From: Blasia pusilla
Lineage: Eukaryota; Marchantiophyta; Marchantiopsida; Blasiales
DNA length: 64,000 nucleotides
Reading direction: 5' to 3'
NCBI GenBank assembly: GCA_050084515.1
Contig: CM114272.1
Span: 12,772,001 to 12,836,000 of the forward strand
The stretch's first letter is position 1. Every line of letters starts with the position of its first letter. Under the pieces are notes generated by a model. It saw only the letters and a list, made by a program, of their open reading frames with translations, ran no database searches and was not told the DNA's origin. The position numbers and the translations under genes are program-made. This document shows, in pieces, positions 60,145 to 64,000 of the stretch.

Positions 60145-63100
60145 GGCCCTTGGTCCCTCAACCAGTTTTTCCTGTGAATGAGCATTAAGGCCCTTATTGG
60201 ATGGAAGATGTTGCTATAGATTTAAAAATTCAGGCTTTTTTAGTGACAAGGCTCAGATCAGTATGTGAGATTGGAATGAGTTGTTGTGTTCGTAATCTAT
60301 TATCTCAAATTTTCTTTTTCTGTTGGAGTCTTTGGGAAGTAAGAGCAAGCGTTTTATCATTACAGGGTCTACCAGTGGGGTCCCTGTCCTGGAAGAATCT
60401 TACTGTTTTTGTATAAACAAATCGTTCAGTGCGTAATCCTGAACTTTAGGAGCAGACCAACTAGGAGTGTGTGATGTTTGAACATCAAACGTTAGGATCA
60501 AGCCTAGATTAAGAGAACCAAATGGGGTATTGACAAAGTATGGGTTTCATTGTAAACGGGTGCCTTATTCGAGTCTAACTGACCCACTTTTTTATAGTAG
60601 GTAGACTCCCCCAGGTGATTGTCGGGGAAAATGAATGATGATATTCTCAAGTTAAGTTGCTCATGACAAGGTTGAGTAAATGGTATGGGGTACCTCATTT
60701 GGCTCTTCCGCATTCAGAACTTTGGAGTCTTTGCTTCCTAAGTCTGCTAGGACTTAAGTCACACTGCAGCTAGGTAGCTAGGATGTATGGTAATCTGCAG
60801 ATACACTGGAGCTTTGTAGAACCTGGCAGCACATGTAAGCAGTGTCTTGAAACGACGGACACTCCTGCTGCATTGAACCCAGGGTGTCATAGTGTGATAC
60901 GCTTGGAGTAAAAGCATTGATTGTGATAATGCTGTTCTAGACAGTGGAATACTGATGGTCCTCCTTCGGATCCCGTCTTCTCTCACGATCCTTGGTAGAT
61001 CCTCCTGGCAGTCACTCTGTTGGCTTCGATTAATGTGCTCTTCCTTGAGGTTGCTGTTTACTTCATTTTTCAGTCCACGTACAGTGGAGTTGAAGAGCTC
61101 GTCGGACAAGATGGAATGGGTTAACACAGTTGTGAACGTGTATACACCTTTCTCGGTTAACGTTATTCATCGGGTTCCTAAGTATCGGCTCCGCCACCAT
61201 CATTCTTGCCAGAAGTGGGGCCTGGCCCTCTTCGCCGGTAAGAGCTGGTTTGCAATTCATTAACAGTTCCCTGTTAACTCCGTCAGTCCGAGGAAAATAT
61301 GAATCTGAGCAAGATGTGGGTCTCAGGCCCGTGTCCGTGGATTTGGCTTAATCCAACCTTCTTACACCGTTTTTCCACGGATTTTTGAGCAAATCACATG
61401 TGCTAACTATTCGAAAGTTTAGGTAGAACACCTAAACTTTCGAAAGGTATCGGAATAAACGAAAGGTATGGGGATTTACGCGCTACCCGTGTTGAGTTGG
61501 ATACGTACTTCCAGGACAACTCCGTAAAGGATTGCGTGAGGATCCGGAAGCAATCTGGAAATTCTATTCCATTTTGTGATTTTTCCAGTTCAGTTGCATG
61601 TAGATCGATTCCCCCTCAATTTGAATAACTGTGGATGGTGGCTCCTCTTTCTAGCAGTGTTCTTTTGATTCTTTGTGACTTCCACCCGACCAAATCTAGA
61701 AGTAGACCCATTCCGTTCATGCTTACTCTGTGCCCTCCTAACTGTTGACGACGCTCTTAAGTCACGGTTCTGCCTTTTGTAGAACATGCCTTTGCTATCT
61801 GGTCCTCTCGTCTGGAAAGAGTCAGAATTTGGTTTCTCCCGATAAGAGAGGTCCTAGTTGAGGTAGTGGAAACAACACCGGCATGTGTTTCTTACGCTTG
61901 AAGACGTCGAAATTGAAATCTCACGCCGGACTGGAACTCGGCCGATTTATATGGTTTGGAACCGCGTGATGCAATAGTTTTTTTGCGTCAACTCCAAAAC
62001 GTGCTGAAGCCTGCTTCGTTCTCGAGTTCTAACAGCGAGAAATCCGCCATTAATCACACAGCCGAAACTCGTAAACGGGTGATATTTTCCGAATCACTTC
62101 TGCGTAGACCTATTGAACTCGTGGCAGGGGTCTTCGTGACTGCAGTAAGGTCACTGCCTCGAGTGAGAGGAGCCTTTCTGAAATTGAGGGAGCACTAACG
62201 AGGTTGTCATAGATATCGGGACGACAATTCGTCGTAATCTCCCTCCAAGCGCACTCATTGAGAGTGCGGAGGCTGATTCGAGGATTTTGTGTGTCAGGAG
62301 CCGTTATTTCACATGGATGGTGATGGACCAGTGTGAGTAGTTCCTCTCGTCAACGAACAGTTGGAATCTTCCGGCGACGGGCGTGGAAAGAGATCTCTAG
62401 GGTTGGAAGCTTTAGGCGATGAGAGAAAGGATATCTAGAAGATTGGAAGCTATAGGCGATGAACGACTGCAAATCTAGATGGCTGGATTCTGCAGGCAAC
62501 GAGAGAAATGAGCAGTAAAGGATGGGAACTTTCTCCGTTGTTGACCGTGAAGTACGTCGCTTTTCACGTATCTGCGCAGGAGTCCTAGTGTGAAGCGGAG
62601 CCGTACCAAGTAGAAGAACTCGACGAGCAAGAGTGAACTTTGGGAAGCCTCAGTCCGAACATACGGCTCCCCATAGTTGGGGCAAAGACTATCGAGTAAC
62701 GAGCACTGGGAGGTTTTGGGGGAGCCTGCAGCGCAAATCTCACGTTTACGATGATCGAGTGATGACTGGAGATCGACAAGTGTGGAAATCCATGTACATA
62801 CTAGAGTGGACGAAGACGACGGAAGCGCTTACTCACACCCTTCCCCACGGATTTGGTGAGCCAGATCGATGAGCTCCACTTTACGGGTGAACGGAGGTTT
62901 GAGGCACTCCTCCATAACTCACGTCGGTGCTTGAGCACTGAGATCTTGTTGACGGTAGGAGTGCATGTCTGCAAGAAAATGGAAAAAATATAGTCCTCGT
63001 ACGAAGAGGTATGGTTTATGAGCCTTGCATTCTACACATCACGTCTGTCGAGTGTATACTTACTTGAAGCAAGCGAGAATAAAGGTTCAATTTTGGAACT

Positions 63101-64000
63101 AGCAGCTCATGTTGCACACTCTTATGTGGAGTTCTTGGCATTTTTGTCTATTTTGTCTATTTCCTTAGTGAACCTTACGTTTTAGTTAACCCTTGATCTT
63201 ATTTCAATTACGGTTCCGTTATTTTTCAATTATATATAATTATATTAGTATTGGAGAGTAGCTTTTTATTTGCATGGCAACTCAAATCATATTATGGGTA
63301 GCAAAAAGTCCTTCAAATTTTTATTTCTTTGGCAGCATGATTAGCACAATGTATGGGTTGTACATTAGTATCATCGAAGTTGTGGTGGGGTTACCCTAGA
63401 GGAGATTCTGAGAAATCTTTTGTTTTCCACACAATCGTTGGATTGGAAGTGGAGGATTCAGTTTTCAAAGTTTCAGTTGAATTTGTACTATGATGTTAAT
63501 CATTTAGATGACCTAGAATAACCTAGATGAGAATGCATGCAAAAACCCTAAAACTAGGGAACTCAAATAGGCGAGAAGATGCAAAGATAAAACTATTCAT
63601 GATTGGAAAAAAGAGGGGAAAGCCCTTACGAACTAACTTCACCTTTCATAGAATAAGGCTAGAAAAAGTAATTGCTATTGAGGAACTAGAAAGGAGACAT
63701 CTCACATAACCTCTTAGCATGTGAAAAAACAGATTCCTTGATCATGTAGCAAGGCCACACGGGATGAAAACAATCACAAAATCCCAAAGCAAAACACATA
63801 GCTCAAATGGAAATGAAGTCATGCACACTAAGAGAAGAACTCATGCAACCTCTTATCCTTTGTCCCATTGATTTCTAGGCCAAGAGGATAATGCTAGGCA
63901 TAATGTTATTTGTTCAACTGATTTTAGGGTTGGATTGTGTTCCTCACCCATATCATCTTCTTGTGATAATCAAGCACATTCTATTGTCTCTTCCATAAGG
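60145..64000. other. CDPK 3' flank and intergenic sequence, nothing recognised
   Basis: The CDPK 3' UTR should begin here, but no poly(A) signal was fixed. An 80-codon frame at 61956-62198 and others lack domains. An inverted repeat lies at 61405-61450 (ACTATTCGAAAGTTTAGGT...ACCTAAACTTTCGAAAGGTAT). From 63.1 kb the sequence is A/T-rich. Confidence 0.45.

Overview
The window is eukaryotic nuclear DNA from a streptophyte plant. The evidence is a spliced calcium-dependent protein kinase (CDPK) gene with GT-AG introns, the C-terminal end of a plant-type PHD-finger protein, Ty3/gypsy and CACTA-type transposons, long CT/GA microsatellites, and an organelle-derived insert carrying a group II intron domain V. 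The sequence does not fix the species. A bryophyte, lycophyte, fern or charophyte-grade genome seems more likely than a flowering plant, because the dominant transposon family encodes a DNA methyltransferase, and retrotransposon-borne DNMTs have been reported from charophytes and dinoflagellates (recalled, not looked up).

Layout. 2-295: 3' end of a host PHD gene (+). 296-4652: no confident gene, one decayed LTR-like repeat and a (GA)n tract. 4653-30498: one old plus-strand Ty3/gypsy element (here M1), split by two later LTR retrotransposons that both landed in its gag. The first is 'G' (7117-15055, minus, 1-kb LTRs, 5-bp TSD TCCGA), whose integrase was itself broken by an organelle-like insert at about 8.7-9.83 kb. 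The second is 'M2' (15409-23432, minus, 4-bp TSD GGAG), a relative of M1. 30.5-34.6 kb: more LTR debris, a gag of a third family and a (CTT)n tract. 34.6-38.3 kb: M3 (plus, truncated), cut by a CACTA-type transposon end at 38304. 38.3-40.2 kb: CACTA/tandem-repeat DNA. 40.2-49.7 kb: M4 (minus). 49.7-52.5 kb: a 147-bp (TC)n tract, an M-family integrase/PHD fragment and a solo end repeat. 52.5-55.6 kb: upstream region of the CDPK. 55627-60144: seven-exon CDPK gene (634 aa predicted). 60.1-64 kb: nothing recognised.

The unusual system is the M family. From four copies the order is gag (two CCHC knuckles), aspartic protease, C5-cytosine DNA methyltransferase (DNMT3/DRM-like, motifs I, IV, VI, VIII, IX, X), reverse transcriptase, RNase H, DDE integrase, and a C-terminal PHD finger in place of the usual chromodomain. 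An element with both a DNA-methylation writer and a probable histone-tail reader could mark its own copies or steer integration by chromatin state; that is inference. All four copies are broken, but every copy still holds methyltransferase sequence.

A second oddity is the M-family ends. In M1 and M2 they are arranged A1 - coding region - polypurine tract - B1 - A2 - B2, with short TSDs directly outside A1 and B2. This resembles the split direct repeats of tyrosine-recombinase (PAT/Ngaro) retrotransposons, but these elements carry a DDE integrase. All coordinates and translations were read by eye from the sequence; no database or alignment was run.
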